From LGRD01 sp031382215 (GTDB taxonomy: Bacteria; Pseudomonadota; Gammaproteobacteria; Burkholderiales; Burkholderiaceae_C): a DNA stretch of 64,000 nt. Positions 48,809 to 57,759 of this stretch are shown here, in pieces; positions within the stretch are counted from its first letter, which is position 1; every line of letters starts with the position of its first letter. Made by a program: the position numbers and the translations under genes. The notes below the pieces were generated by a model. That model made no database searches, was not told the DNA's origin, and worked only from the letters and a program-made list of their open reading frames with translations. The DNA lies in assembly GCA_031382215.1 (NCBI GenBank), contig JANMYQ010000268.1, forward strand, positions 8,005 to 72,004, in the 5' to 3' direction.

Positions 48809-49440
48809 TCCGCCTGCTGCTCGTTGACGACCACCCGGTCGTGCGCGCCGGTTACCAGCGCCTGCTCGAACAGGCCGGCGACATGCGCGTGGTGGCGCAG
48901 GCCGGCAGCGCCGACGAGGCGATGATCGAATTCAACGATCACGCCCCCGACGTGACCGTGACCGACCTGGCGATGCCCGGGCTGGGCGGGCTGGAACTGA
49001 TCCGCCGCCTGCTCGTGCGCAGCCCGAACGCGCGCGTGCTGGTGTTCAGCATGCACGACAGCGCCATGCTCGTGCGGCGCGCTTTCGAGGTGGGCGCGCG
49101 CGGTTTCCTGTCCAAGAGCAGCGCGCCCGAGAGCCTGCTCGACGCGGTGCGCCGCGTGCACGGCGGCGACAACTACCTGAGCCCCGACCTGCCGGCCGAT
49201 CTGTTGCAGGCTGGTACACCGGCGGCCCAGCTCGATGGGCTGACGCCGCGCGAGTTCGAGATCTTCCGGCTGCTGGCGCGCGGCGAGTCGCTGGCCGACT
49301 GCGCCGCGCTGCTCAAACTCAGCCCCAAGACCATCTCCAACCATCAGACCATGATCAAGGAAAAGCTCGGCGTGAGCACCACCGCCGCGCTGGTGCACCT
49401 GGCCATCCGCCACGGCGTGATCGGGCCGGACGGGCGCTGA
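48805..49440 (+). CDS. NarL/LuxR-family response regulator
   Basis: A 211-residue regulator starting GTG 48805, overlapping the kinase stop by four bases. The receiver domain has LLLVDDHPVVRAGY and the phosphorylated aspartate in VTVTDLAMPGLGG, with FLSKSSAPESL near its end. The LuxR helix-turn-helix is LTPREFEIFRLLARGESLADCAALLKLSPKTISNHQTMIKEKLGV. It forms a two-component pair with the upstream kinase and probably controls the TonB receptor gene that follows. Confidence 0.93.
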   Translation: MIRLLLVDDHPVVRAGYQRLLEQAGDMRVVAQAGSADEAMIEFNDHAPDVTVTDLAMPGLGGLELIRRLLVRSPNARVLVFSMHDSAMLVRRAFEVGARGFLSKSSAPESLLDAVRRVHGGDNYLSPDLPADLLQAGTPAAQLDGLTPREFEIFRLLARGESLADCAALLKLSPKTISNHQTMIKEKLGVSTTAALVHLAIRHGVIGPDGR

Positions 49441-49509
49441 TCAGGGCAAACGCGGAGCCTCCGGCTGCACGCTGGGGAAAGCGCGCAGGGAACAACACCG
49501 AGCGGGATC

Positions 49510-49522
49510 GGGAAGATTTCCC
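49510..49522. promoter_or_regulatory. inverted repeat GGGAA-GAT-TTCCC
   Basis: A perfect five-base inverted repeat 72 bases before the TonB receptor ATG and 69 bases after the response regulator stop. It is a candidate site for the NarL-type regulator. Confidence 0.35.
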
Positions 49523-49593
49523 TGTTGCCGCGGCGGCGGGCTGGTTATGGTCTGGCGCACAACACAAACCTCAAGCCCGTCGGCTGCAGATCC

Positions 49594-51972
49594 ATGTCCC
49601 ACGCTCCTTCTCGTTCTCCTTCTCGTTCTCCTTCTCGTTCCACGTCACCTCGCCTCCACCTGTTCGCACACGCCGCGCTGACGGCGCTGTGCAGCGCGCC
49701 CGCCTGGGCCCAGAACACGCCCCCCCCCACGCCACCGCCCACGCTGCCGGCCGTCAACCTGCCGCAGGTCGAGGTCATCCGCGTCACGCCGGTGCCCGGC
49801 CTGGGCGTGCCGAGGGACCAGATCCCCGGCAACGTGCAGACCGCCAGCGACCAGAAGTTGCGCGACGCGCAGAGCCTGAACCTGCCCGACTTCCTGGCCG
49901 GCCAGATGCCCAGCGTCTCGATCTACGAAATTCAGGGCAACCCGTACCAGCTCGACGTGAACTACCGCGGCTTCTCGGCCAGCCCGCTGCTGGGCACGCC
50001 ACAGGGGCTGTCGGTGTTCGTCGACGGCGTGCGCGTGAACGAGCCGTTCGGCGACGTGGTGAACTGGGACCTGATCCCGCGCGGCGCGCTGGCCAGCATC
50101 ACCTTGATGCCGGGGTCGAACCCGCTGTTCGGCTTGAACACGCTGGGTGGCGCGTTGGCGCTGCAAACCAAGAACGGCCTGACGCACCCGGGCACCGAGG
50201 CCGAGATCAGCGTCGGCTCGTTCGGCCGTGTGAGCGTGGACGTGTCGCACGGCCAGAAGCTGGGCGCTTTTGGCCAGAGCAACCATCACCTGTTCCTGGC
50301 CGCCAGCCAGTTCAAGGAAGACGGCTGGCGCGACTTCTCGCCCTCGCGCGTGCAGCAGTTGTTCGGCAAGCTCGGCGGCAGCGGCGGGCCGCTGACCTGG
50401 GACCTGAGCGCGGCCTACGGCAAGACCCGGCTCATCGGCAACGGCCCGTCGCCCGAATCGGTCCTCGAACAGAATCGCAGGCAGGTCTACACCACGCCCG
50501 ACATCACCCGCAACGACGCGCTGCTGGTCACCCTGCAGACCGGCTGGAAGCTGAGTGACACCCAGTCGGTGTCGGGCACGGTCTACGTTCGGCGGGTCGA
50601 CACCAAGACGCTCAACGGCGACCTGAACGACGACTACGACCCGCCGCTGGTCACCGAGTCGGGCGTGGAGAACCGAACGAGCAGCAAGCAGCGCGGCGAA
50701 GGCACGGCCGTGCAGTGGAACCTGCAGGATCCGACCCACCGCGTCGCGGTTGGCGCGTCGTACGACCGCTCGCGCACGAAATTCGAGCAGACCGAGGCCG
50801 AAGGCGGGTTCGATGCCAACCGCGGGGTGGTGCCCACCGACACCCCCGAGGTCGACGCACTGCTGCGCGGCAAGACCGCCACCGCCAGCGTGTACGCCAC
50901 CGACACCTGGGCGCTCTCGCCCGACATGCACCTGACGCTGTCGGGCCGCTACAACCGCACCCGCGTGCAGACCCTCGACGACGGCCGCGCCACGCTGGGC
51001 CTGCCCACCGCGCTGGACAACGACTACCGCTACAGCAAGTTCAACCCCGCAGCGGGTTTGACCTTCAAGCTCTCGCCGGCCATGACGGCCTACGGCGGCG
51101 TGAGCCAGGGCAACCGCGCACCGAGCCCGATCGAGCTGGGCTGCTCGGACCCGAATAACGCCTGCGTGCTGCCCAACGCCTTGCAGTCCGACCCGCCGCT
51201 GAACCAGGTGGTCTCGCGCACGCTCGAGGCCGGCCTGCGTGGCAGCGAGGCCGGCGTGCGCTGGAACGTGAGCGGCTTTTCGACGCGCAACCGCGACGAC
51301 ATCCTGTTCATCAGCAACTCGCTCGCTGCCGGCTACTTCACCAACTTCGGCCGCACGCAGCGCCAGGGGCTGGAGCTCGACGCTTCGGGGTCTTTGGGGT
51401 CATCGCGCGCCGGCATCGAATGGGGCGTGGCCTACAGCTTCCTGAAAGCGACCTACGAGTCACACGCCTGCATCGTCTCGGGCAGCAACAGCAGCGCACA
51501 AACCTCGGCCGCCTGCCCCGGCGACGACGAGATCGAGGTCAAACCCGGCGACCGCATTCCCGGCCTGCCGCGTCACAGCTTGAAGTTCAACCTGGGCGTG
51601 CGGCCGAGCGAGTCGCTGCGCATCGGCGCCCAGCTCGCCGCGTTCTCGGGCCAGTACGTGCGCGGCAACGAGAACAACCAGCATGCGCCCGACGGTGTCG
51701 GCTACTTCGGCGCCGGCTCGCTGCCGAAGTACGCCGTGCTCAACCTCACCGGCGAATGGCGCTTTGCACCGGATTGGGCGCTGTTCGGCCGCATCAACAA
51801 CGTGCTCGACAGGCGCTACTCCAGCGGCGGGCTGCTGGGCGAAAACGCGTTCGACGCGGCCGGCACCTTGCAAGCGCCGGCCGACTGGCGCAACGAGCAG
51901 TTTTCGACACCCGGCGCGCCGCGCTCGGCGTGGGTCGGCGTGCGCTGGACTTTTGGCGAGGGGCAACGCTGA
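49594..51972 (+). CDS. TonB-dependent outer-membrane receptor
   Basis: A 792-residue outer-membrane receptor. After a signal peptide that begins with a repeated Ser-Arg-Ser-Pro stretch, a plug domain follows (about 60-190: PGNVQTASDQKLRDAQSLNLPDFLAGQMPSVSIYEIQGNPYQLDVNYRG; VFVDGVRVNEPFGDVVNWDLIP; LGGALALQTKNG) and then a long barrel ending in the terminal-aromatic-type SAWVGVRWTFGEGQR. Substrate unknown: siderophore, metal complex or sugar are possible. Regulated likely by the adjacent two-component system. Start ATG 49594. Confidence 0.9.
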   Translation: MSHAPSRSPSRSPSRSTSPRLHLFAHAALTALCSAPAWAQNTPPPTPPPTLPAVNLPQVEVIRVTPVPGLGVPRDQIPGNVQTASDQKLRDAQSLNLPDFLAGQMPSVSIYEIQGNPYQLDVNYRGFSASPLLGTPQGLSVFVDGVRVNEPFGDVVNWDLIPRGALASITLMPGSNPLFGLNTLGGALALQTKNGLTHPGTEAEISVGSFGRVSVDVSHGQKLGAFGQSNHHLFLAASQFKEDGWRDFSPSRVQQLFGKLGGSGGPLTWDLSAAYGKTRLIGNGPSPESVLEQNRRQVYTTPDITRNDALLVTLQTGWKLSDTQSVSGTVYVRRVDTKTLNGDLNDDYDPPLVTESGVENRTSSKQRGEGTAVQWNLQDPTHRVAVGASYDRSRTKFEQTEAEGGFDANRGVVPTDTPEVDALLRGKTATASVYATDTWALSPDMHLTLSGRYNRTRVQTLDDGRATLGLPTALDNDYRYSKFNPAAGLTFKLSPAMTAYGGVSQGNRAPSPIELGCSDPNNACVLPNALQSDPPLNQVVSRTLEAGLRGSEAGVRWNVSGFSTRNRDDILFISNSLAAGYFTNFGRTQRQGLELDASGSLGSSRAGIEWGVAYSFLKATYESHACIVSGSNSSAQTSAACPGDDEIEVKPGDRIPGLPRHSLKFNLGVRPSESLRIGAQLAAFSGQYVRGNENNQHAPDGVGYFGAGSLPKYAVLNLTGEWRFAPDWALFGRINNVLDRRYSSGGLLGENAFDAAGTLQAPADWRNEQFSTPGAPRSAWVGVRWTFGEGQR
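49606..49641 (+). repeat. 12-base tandem repeat in the TonB receptor signal peptide
   Basis: The unit tctcgttctcct is present about 2.75 times and encodes Ser-Arg-Ser-Pro in the signal peptide's positive N-region. Copy-number change would vary length without shifting frame. Confidence 0.75.
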
Positions 51973-51997
51973 ACGTCGGCCGCCGCCACGTCACGCG

Positions 51998-53110
51998 CTA
52001 CTGTGCAGCGCACTCGCGCGCATAGTCCTGCTGCGCCCTTTCGTGGGATCGAGCCCATTGCTCTGGTCGTGCCTCCGCCCGGGCGCGAAACTGCTCGACA
52101 CTCTTCGCCATCTGGGCGCACCGGAATGCCTTCCGGTCCAGACGAGCGGCCACCACCGGCGCTGCGTTCGCCTGCGACGGTGCCGGTTCCGCTGCAGGTT
52201 CCGGAGAAGGTTCAACGGTTGTTGTCGTTGTGGCTGCCGCCAGTTTTGCTCGCAGGGCAGCCGCCTCTCGCTTCCCGTAAGCCTGATCCTTTGCCGCGGC
52301 CTGATCCCATAGTCGCAGGGCTTCGGCGTCGTTGGTTGTCACAGACGCAGGCACATTGGCTTGGCGTGGCGAAGCGTAGTAGTAAGCGAGGCTGGAGATG
52401 CAGTAGGGTGTCCCGCGATCAGCACAGCGCTTCAACATGTCGAAGGCCTCTTGACGCTCCCCTTCGCTCGCTGAGGCTCCCAGACATTGGCTCGTCAGTT
52501 GACCCATTGAAGTCCAATCCCCAAGCTCGGCGCCTTTGAACCAGTACGGACAAGCAAGACTCAATCGCTCCTTCCTTGGAAGATGACCAAATGTCGTCAT
52601 GGTGATCATTGCCAGTCCGTTGTACGCGGTCACGTCGCCTGCCTTGAGTCTCCCGGCGAACCGATCTTTTTCCAACTTGTAAATGCCATGCGCCATGGCT
52701 TTGGTTCTCTCTTCGTTCATCCGTGCACACAAGGACGAGATACCAAACAGCTTGTTCATCGCGCCAACGGCAGGGTTGAAGTCCTCTTGGGCAGCCATGA
52801 AACCGCCGCAAAGAACGGCCTCTTCCTTGTCGAGTTTCGCTTCAAGCTGGCTCACCTCGCCGCCAAGCCGACTTCGATCGGCACAGTTGCCGCATTGAGC
52901 CAGGCGCTGCTTGAGTTCCTCCAGCTTGCCTCGTTGCTGCTCAACACCCTGGACATAGCCGTTGAATCCGGCAGCCTGACCGCCCAGCTTCCCCGCCTCC
53001 TTTCCCATCGAGTAGGACCAAAGATCGGAGCGCTTCACATAGTCGACCTGCTGCGCACTGACTGACGGCGCAACAATGAGCAGCAGGCCCGCAAGCAGCA
53101 CTTGCCACAT
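51998..53110 (-). CDS. exported SEL1-like protein, unknown function
   Basis: A 370-residue exported protein with signal peptide MWQVLLAGLLLIVAPSVSA. The mature part contains helix-turn-helix, SEL1/TPR-like segments: EAFDMLKRCADRGTPYCISSLAYYYASP and DAEALRLWDQAAAKDQAYGKREAAALRAKL, with paired cysteines (CGNC; CPYW; SQCLG). The C-terminus is rich in Pro/Ala/Glu then Arg/Glu. Start ATG 53110 follows a GGGGGA site; a much longer frame upstream was rejected as antisense to the hydrolase gene. No operon partner is clear. Confidence 0.72.
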   Translation of the reverse strand: MWQVLLAGLLLIVAPSVSAQQVDYVKRSDLWSYSMGKEAGKLGGQAAGFNGYVQGVEQQRGKLEELKQRLAQCGNCADRSRLGGEVSQLEAKLDKEEAVLCGGFMAAQEDFNPAVGAMNKLFGISSLCARMNEERTKAMAHGIYKLEKDRFAGRLKAGDVTAYNGLAMITMTTFGHLPRKERLSLACPYWFKGAELGDWTSMGQLTSQCLGASASEGERQEAFDMLKRCADRGTPYCISSLAYYYASPRQANVPASVTTNDAEALRLWDQAAAKDQAYGKREAAALRAKLAAATTTTTVEPSPEPAAEPAPSQANAAPVVAARLDRKAFRCAQMAKSVEQFRARAEARPEQWARSHERAQQDYARECAAQ

Positions 53111-53247
53111 TTCATTTCCCCCTTGAGGCTTTTGGCGGGTTGAGCTTATCTGAGGCCGGGCTTCTGGCAAGCGCTCACATGCAGGGTTGCCTATCGACCC
53201 CCCGGCGGCCGACGATGGCCAGGGCACTCGGGCCTTGGGCTGCGCGG

Positions 53248-54264
53248 CTAGAGCAGCGTCTTGTCGAAGAACGCCGTGATTTCGATCGCGAGCTGCTTCT
53301 GGAACGCAGCGCGATCGAAGCCCGGCGGATTCGCGGCGACGTCGCCGTCCGGGCTGGGCAGCGGCATGCTGGGCGAGTCCATGAAAGCGAAGTGCCAGGC
53401 GTTGGGCACCCGGTGCAGGTTCGCTGCGGGCAGATGGCTGGCGACCCACTCGGCATGAAACTTCGGCACCAGGAAACGATCGAGTTCCGCCTCGTAGATC
53501 AGGGTCGCCGGGCGAACCGCGGCGAGCGATTCGGCAGTGAGCACCACACCCGCCGGGGCCATCGCCACGACTGCCCGAACGCGCGCGTCCTTGAGTGAAG
53601 GCGTGGCCGCTGCCAACGGCGGCGTTGCTTGCCCCGACCGGCCCAGGCTGCAGAAGATCGGGTCTTCGGAGGCTTCGTCCAGGCAGTGCTTCTTGATGCG
53701 CGACACATCGGGCATGGCGCCTGCCAACGCCAGCACCGTGTAGCCGCCGGCCGAGTGCCCCAGCGCGCCCACGCGAGGCCCCTGGCTGTCGGATCCAATG
53801 CGATCCTTCCACGCCGGGTCGGCCAGGATCGCGTCGATCACCCGCGAAGCCTGTTGCGGCCGCTCGTCGAAGTAGCGCTCCGGGCTCTTCTCGATCAGGG
53901 ACCGGTCCTGCCAGTTGTCGCCGGGGTGGCGAAGTGCGGCCACCAGATAGCCGTTGCGGGCCAGGGCTTGGGCCAGCACACTGTGCCCCATCTCGCTGCC
54001 GGCGATGCCGTGACTGAGCAGGATCAGCGCCTTGACCTTGTCGACAGGCTTGCCGCGGATGGCGGCGTCGATTGCGAACGGCCCCATGGCGGTGACTCGC
54101 GGCGCGGCCATCGTCGGGTAGTACAGGGAGACCGTCGTCGGCGGCGCGTCGGGTGTCGCGCCCGCCGCCTGGATCTGCATCCAGCCGGCCTCGTAAGCGT
54201 GCGCGTGTGCTGCGACGAGCAGGGTGGCCAGCGAGGCCAGGGTGCGAAGAAGAAGGCGGCTCAT
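53248..54264 (-). CDS. exported alpha/beta hydrolase (dienelactone hydrolase/PAF-acetylhydrolase-like)
   Basis: A 338-residue secreted hydrolase: signal peptide MSRLLLRTLASLATLLVAAHAHA, then an alpha/beta fold with HG-loop LILLSHGIAGSEMGHSVLA, nucleophile elbow ALGHSAGGYTVLAL, an acid in the YEAELDRFLVP region and the catalytic histidine in VPNAWHFAFMDSP. The fold is like dienelactone hydrolases and plasma PAF-acetylhydrolases, acting on small esters. Substrate unknown. Start ATG 54264. Confidence 0.85.
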   Translation of the reverse strand: MSRLLLRTLASLATLLVAAHAHAYEAGWMQIQAAGATPDAPPTTVSLYYPTMAAPRVTAMGPFAIDAAIRGKPVDKVKALILLSHGIAGSEMGHSVLAQALARNGYLVAALRHPGDNWQDRSLIEKSPERYFDERPQQASRVIDAILADPAWKDRIGSDSQGPRVGALGHSAGGYTVLALAGAMPDVSRIKKHCLDEASEDPIFCSLGRSGQATPPLAAATPSLKDARVRAVVAMAPAGVVLTAESLAAVRPATLIYEAELDRFLVPKFHAEWVASHLPAANLHRVPNAWHFAFMDSPSMPLPSPDGDVAANPPGFDRAAFQKQLAIEITAFFDKTLL

Positions 54265-54622
54265 GTCGTACTCCAGATCGTGTCGGTGCGCGATTGTTGG
54301 AGCCAGCTGCGAGAGCACGACACGGCTTGCGACGAAGCGCCGGCGGGAAGCGCGAACCGACCGCCGGGTGTCGCCGCCGGCGTGCTGGCAAAGGTCCCTG
54401 CTCCGCATCGGATCCCGCCTCCCTTTTCCGCGGCGCGGATCGTCGTCGAACTGGCCATGTCGTCTGCCAGGCAAACGCTTTGCCGAAGCGCAGGAATGTG
54501 TTCCGCGCCCGCGTCTTGCGCCTTCACGCCGCGAGCCTGCAGCCCGTCGCAATTCGCTTCGGCCAGGCCAGGGGCATTGATAGGGTCGGCTGCTTCTCCC
54601 AAAACCATTCCAAGGAATCACG
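54265..54622. other. gene-free stretch
   Basis: 358 bases between the divergent hydrolase and beta-barrel genes. No convincing gene, repeat or hairpin. It presumably holds both promoters, none of which is clear. A purine-rich AAGGAATC site lies just before the ATG at 54623. Confidence 0.4.
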
Positions 54623-55225
54623 ATGAAGCTCTTCACCACCGTCTCGATCTGTTGCGCCGCTCTGGCCGCGCTTTCGGTTCATGCCCAGGCACATGCGCAG
54701 GCCAGCGCCTCCAAGGATGTGACCGGCCCCTACATCGGCGCAGCACTGGGCCCGGCATTTGGAGATCGCGGGATCGACGACTCAAGCAGCAGCAACGACG
54801 AGCACATCGGCCGCGGCACCAAGTTGTACGGCGGGTACCAGGTGACCGAGAACTTCGGCGTGCAGGTCGGGTACGTGCGCCTGCGTGAACTCAATCGCAA
54901 CACCGGGTCCGGCGCCACGCTCAACGTGCAGACCGCCACCGGCCACAGCACCTATGTGGCGGGCACCGGCCGGCTGCCCTTGGGACAGTCGTTTGCTCTG
55001 ACCGGCAAGGTCGGCGTCTCGTTCGGCAAAGTCACCGATGCCAGCCCCGCCACGCCCGCGACGAGCTCGCTTGTGGGCCACAAGACATCGCTGCTCATCG
55101 GCACCGGGGTCGAGTACGTGGTCAACCACAACGTGGCGTTGTCGGTCGAACTGGAAAGCTACGGAAAGATCTCGCAGCAGGTCAAGGGCAACACGCTCAC
55201 CGTCGGCACGCGCTTCACATTCTGA
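54623..55225 (+). CDS. small outer-membrane beta-barrel protein (OmpA/OmpW-like)
   Basis: A 200-residue protein with a signal peptide (MKLFTTVSICCAALAALSVHA) and strands typical of eight-stranded barrels: GPYIGAALGPAFG, GTKLYGGYQVTENFGVQVGYVRL, SFALTGKVGVSFGKV, SLLIGTGVEYVVNHNVALSVELESYG and a last strand ending VGTRFTF with the terminal aromatic. Such proteins act as small porins or structural anchors. Followed by an unrelated DUF2306 gene. Confidence 0.8.
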   Translation: MKLFTTVSICCAALAALSVHAQAHAQASASKDVTGPYIGAALGPAFGDRGIDDSSSSNDEHIGRGTKLYGGYQVTENFGVQVGYVRLRELNRNTGSGATLNVQTATGHSTYVAGTGRLPLGQSFALTGKVGVSFGKVTDASPATPATSSLVGHKTSLLIGTGVEYVVNHNVALSVELESYGKISQQVKGNTLTVGTRFTF

Positions 55226-55263
55226 AGTTGCTGCGATCCAGACCGGCAGCGAACTCCTGCAAC

Positions 55264-55884
55264 ATGACCACCCCTGCAAAGGCCGATTGGTTGATGCCCA
55301 TTGCGCTGCTGGCGCTTGGCTTCGTTCCGATCGTGGCAGGCATCTTCCGGCTGTCGCAACTCGGCGCCGGTGCGGCGATCACGCCCGAAAACGCCAGGTT
55401 CATCGCCGCTCCTTTGCCGGTGGTGGTGCATGTGGTCAGTGCCACCCTCTTCAGCACTTTTGGCGCCCTGCAATTCGCGCCCGGCCTGCGCCGCCGCCAA
55501 CCCGGCTGGCACCGCCTGGCAGGCCGGTGGCTGGTCCCGCTCGGCCTGGTCACCGCACTGTCCGGCCTGTGGATGACCCAGTTCTATCCGGCCGGCATCG
55601 AAGCGCCCGCACGCTTCGACGGTGCGGCCGTCTACGGTATCCGGCTCCTGGCAGGTTCGGCGATGGCCCTGTGCCTGTGTCTCGGCGTTGCCGCTGTCTT
55701 GAGGCGCGACATACCGCGCCACCAAGCCTGGATGATGCGCGGCTATGCCCTCGGACTTGGTGCGGGTACGCAAGTCTTCACCCATCTGCCCTGGTTCCTG
55801 TTCCCGAGCATTCAGGGGGAAATGGCAAGGGCCCTGTTCATGGGGGCAGGCTGGGCCATCACCTTGCTGTGGCTGAATGGCTGA
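55264..55884 (+). CDS. DUF2306 membrane protein
   Basis: A 206-residue integral membrane protein with about six helices (LMPIALLALGFVPIVAGIFRL; VVHVVSATLFSTFGALQF; LVPLGLVTALSGLWMTQFY; GIRLLAGSAMALCLCLGVAAV). The pattern HRLAGRW and the helix arrangement match DUF2306, a family of unknown function sometimes linked to cytochrome b561-like proteins. Start ATG 55264. It has a small AT-rich spacer to the ParD gene. Confidence 0.78.
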   Translation: MTTPAKADWLMPIALLALGFVPIVAGIFRLSQLGAGAAITPENARFIAAPLPVVVHVVSATLFSTFGALQFAPGLRRRQPGWHRLAGRWLVPLGLVTALSGLWMTQFYPAGIEAPARFDGAAVYGIRLLAGSAMALCLCLGVAAVLRRDIPRHQAWMMRGYALGLGAGTQVFTHLPWFLFPSIQGEMARALFMGAGWAITLLWLNG

Positions 55885-55945
55885 TCCTGGAGCTCGCAGG
55901 TCAGGTGAAGTTGACAATGGTTGTCAAACTGCGCAACATCCTCCC

Positions 55946-56197
55946 ATGAGTCGTCAAACCATGAGCTTCGCATTGCCCGAGTCGATGCGCGAGTACATCG
56001 ACAACCGGGTTGCTTCAGGCAATTACGGCAACACCAGCGAGTACATCCGCGACCTGGTTCGGCGCGACCAGGAAGAGCAGGCCAGGAAGCGGCTTCGCGA
56101 TCTCATACAAGAAGGGCTGGCCTCCGGGCCCGGTCGGCGGCGTACCAAAGCGGACGAGAAAGAACTGCTGGCGATCGCTCGCGGCGAGATCGATTGA
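55946..56197 (+). CDS. parD: ParD-type antitoxin
   Basis: An 83-residue antitoxin beginning MSRQTMSFALPESMREYIDNRVASGNYGNTSEYIRDLVRRDQ, the ribbon-helix-helix signature of ParD/CopG antitoxins, with a C-terminal toxin-binding tail (LRDLIQEGLASGPGRR). ATG 55946 is preferred over an earlier in-frame start because homology begins there. Its TGA overlaps the TTG start of the toxin gene. It represses its own operon and neutralises ParE. Confidence 0.9.
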   Translation: MSRQTMSFALPESMREYIDNRVASGNYGNTSEYIRDLVRRDQEEQARKRLRDLIQEGLASGPGRRRTKADEKELLAIARGEID

Positions 56198-56520
56198 AGC
56201 CGGCGGTTCTGCGCCCGCAGGCGCTGCGCGATCAGCAGGGCGAGGTGCGGTACTACCGCAAGGTGGGTGGCACCCGCGTCGCAGTGAAGGTAGCCAGGGC
56301 GACCCACTCCGCGCTTGACCAGATCGAACTCGAACCGGGCGTGGGCTCGCCGGCGCTCGGAAAGCACCTGGGCATTCCAGGGCTTCGGACCTGGCGGGTG
56401 CAGAAGTTTCCGCTGCTTTGGTGCTACTTCGAGCGCGGAGGTCATCTGGATGTGGCCCGGCTGCTGGGCGAGCGCCAAGACATCGCTTCGATCTTGGGCG
56501 ACGAGTTCGCTTCGAACTGA
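56194..56520 (+). CDS. parE: ParE-family toxin
   Basis: A 108-residue RelE/ParE-fold toxin starting TTG 56194, overlapping the antitoxin stop. Core strands include YYRKVGGTRVAVKVARATHSALDQI, LGIPGLRTWRVQKFPLLWCYFERGGHLDVARLL and GERQDIASIL, typical of ParE. ParE toxins poison DNA gyrase; with ParD it forms a stabilising or phage-defence pair. Confidence 0.88.
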   Translation: MKPAVLRPQALRDQQGEVRYYRKVGGTRVAVKVARATHSALDQIELEPGVGSPALGKHLGIPGLRTWRVQKFPLLWCYFERGGHLDVARLLGERQDIASILGDEFASN

Positions 56521-56584
56521 CGTCGCTCAAGGGCGGACCGGTATCGCCCATCGGCTGGCGCCGCGCCGCCAGCACACCATCAAT

Positions 56585-56657
56585 TCAGCGAAACCCGCCC
56601 GCCACCCTGATCCGCTCACCCGTGATCCAGCGCGACGCATCGGAGGCCAGGAACACG
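56585..56657 (-). repeat. 73-base copy of the SDR gene 3' end (left copy)
   Basis: These 73 bases match 57760-57832 (the last codons of the downstream SDR gene) at 71 positions; weaker similarity continues for about 25 bases on each side. This is a truncated remnant, not a full gene. Together with the intact copy it brackets the RES-Xre pair. Confidence 0.85.
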
Positions 56658-56701
56658 CGACGTCGTTTGCGAGGTTGAGCAAGGACCATCAACAGGTGCC
56701 T

Positions 56702-57247
56702 TCAGTCACCGGCGATGATGCCCTGCGCGCTTCCCCAGGCGAACCAGTCGACAGTTTCGGTGTTCACGAGCTCGAGAGTTGCGTCGGCGCCCAAGCGCTC
56801 CGGGAACAACATGAGGTTCTCGCAGTCCCAACGCGCTGACGGTGCAATCAGTCCGTCGCAGCCCAAGAACTCGACCGCTGCTCCGATCGCCTGGGTGCGC
56901 GGCAAGTTGGCTTCCTGATACTCGGATTTCGGCACGCCCATCGCCGAAATGTCAGCGCGAATCAATCGCAGCGTCCGATGCGCGATGACGCGCAGGCGAT
57001 GCACGAGCACCGGTTTCGTGGGTCGCGGATCGAGTTGCGACCAATGAAACGCGATCTCCGCCAGCGCACCTTCACGCTCCAGGCTCGTGTACAGGATGGC
57101 CGCGACGTCGCGGGCCATCCACCGCCCGCCGTTGTATGACCCCGCCAACGGGTCAAGGCTCAACCGGGTCGCGCGATAGACCTGGCCGTCAAACGACTCC
57201 TTGGGCAGCGCATCCAGCCGATCGAGCAGGTCGGGATCATGGATCAC
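56702..57247 (-). CDS. RES-domain toxin
   Basis: A 181-residue RES-domain protein with the family's conserved residues in YRATRL, YNGGRWMAR and AILYTSLEREGALAE, followed by the VHRLRVIAHRTLRL strand. RES toxins degrade NAD+ when freed from their Xre partner. The antitoxin gene lies 15 bases upstream in the same direction. The pair is bracketed by the SDR 3'-end repeat. A partial second RES gene lies at the window's left edge. Confidence 0.9.
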   Translation of the reverse strand: MIHDPDLLDRLDALPKESFDGQVYRATRLSLDPLAGSYNGGRWMARDVAAILYTSLEREGALAEIAFHWSQLDPRPTKPVLVHRLRVIAHRTLRLIRADISAMGVPKSEYQEANLPRTQAIGAAVEFLGCDGLIAPSARWDCENLMLFPERLGADATLELVNTETVDWFAWGSAQGIIAGD

Positions 57248-57262
57248 TGCCGGGCGCTCCGA

Positions 57263-57616
57263 TCAAAGATGCACACCGTCAAGCAATTGATTGACCGCAG
57301 TCAGCACGTCATCGACATGACCTTGCTGGATCAAGTCGGCAGGCGTGCGACCTTGAAGCAGGCGCTGACGCGAAAACAGCCACAGCCGCGCATCGTGCGG
57401 CTCGTAGAGATCGGCCAACTTGTCGACGATGAACTCCAGTTCCAGCAACTGTCGCTCGGTGCTTGCATGCGGAAGCGCCTTGCCGTTGTTCCATCGGGAG
57501 ACGGTCTCCGGCCGGACGTTCAGAACGTTGGCCACGTCCGCGGAGCGCAACGCTCCCTTCGCCTGGATCGACTCCAGACGACGCGCGATTGCATTGCTGC
57601 TCATGCTGTGCCTCAT
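57263..57616 (-). CDS. Xre/MbcA/ParS-type antitoxin of the RES pair
   Basis: A protein of about 117 residues. The N-terminal helix-turn-helix reads LRSADVANVLNVRPETVSRWNNGKALPHASTERQLL; the C-terminal half is the toxin-binding domain with LFSRQRLLQGRTPADLI, the DUF2384-like signature. Possible starts are ATG 57616, ATG 57604 (with a GAGG site) or TTG 57619. A good sigma-70 promoter lies just upstream. Confidence 0.88.
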   Translation of the reverse strand: MRHSMSSNAIARRLESIQAKGALRSADVANVLNVRPETVSRWNNGKALPHASTERQLLELEFIVDKLADLYEPHDARLWLFSRQRLLQGRTPADLIQQGHVDDVLTAVNQLLDGVHL

Positions 57617-57644
57617 CAAATGCCCCAGGAGCTGGGGTGACGAA

Positions 57645-57674
57645 AGTGTAGCGTTTTATTGTGCGCTTTAACAA
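57645..57674 (-). promoter_or_regulatory. promoter of the Xre-RES operon (TTGTTA-18-TACACT)
   Basis: On the minus strand TTGTTA (57674-57669) and TACACT (57650-57645) are 18 bases apart in an AT-rich stretch unlike its surroundings. Transcription would begin about 57638, giving a leader of roughly 22 bases before ATG 57616. Confidence 0.55.
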
Positions 57675-57759
57675 GTCATATAAATTGACATTTAGATAGA
57701 CATACTGAGAGAAAGCACTGCTGGCGACCGCTCGCAGCGGCCGCCAGCGCACCCGCCGG

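Noticed and set aside
48758..49641. CRISPR-like repeats
   Set aside because: The repeats are short, tandem and inside coding sequence; there are no regular spacers or cas genes.
53115..54391. Extended N-terminus of the SEL1-like protein across the hydrolase gene
   Set aside because: The long frame overlaps the well-supported hydrolase in another frame on the same strand; the signal peptide at 53110 marks the true start.
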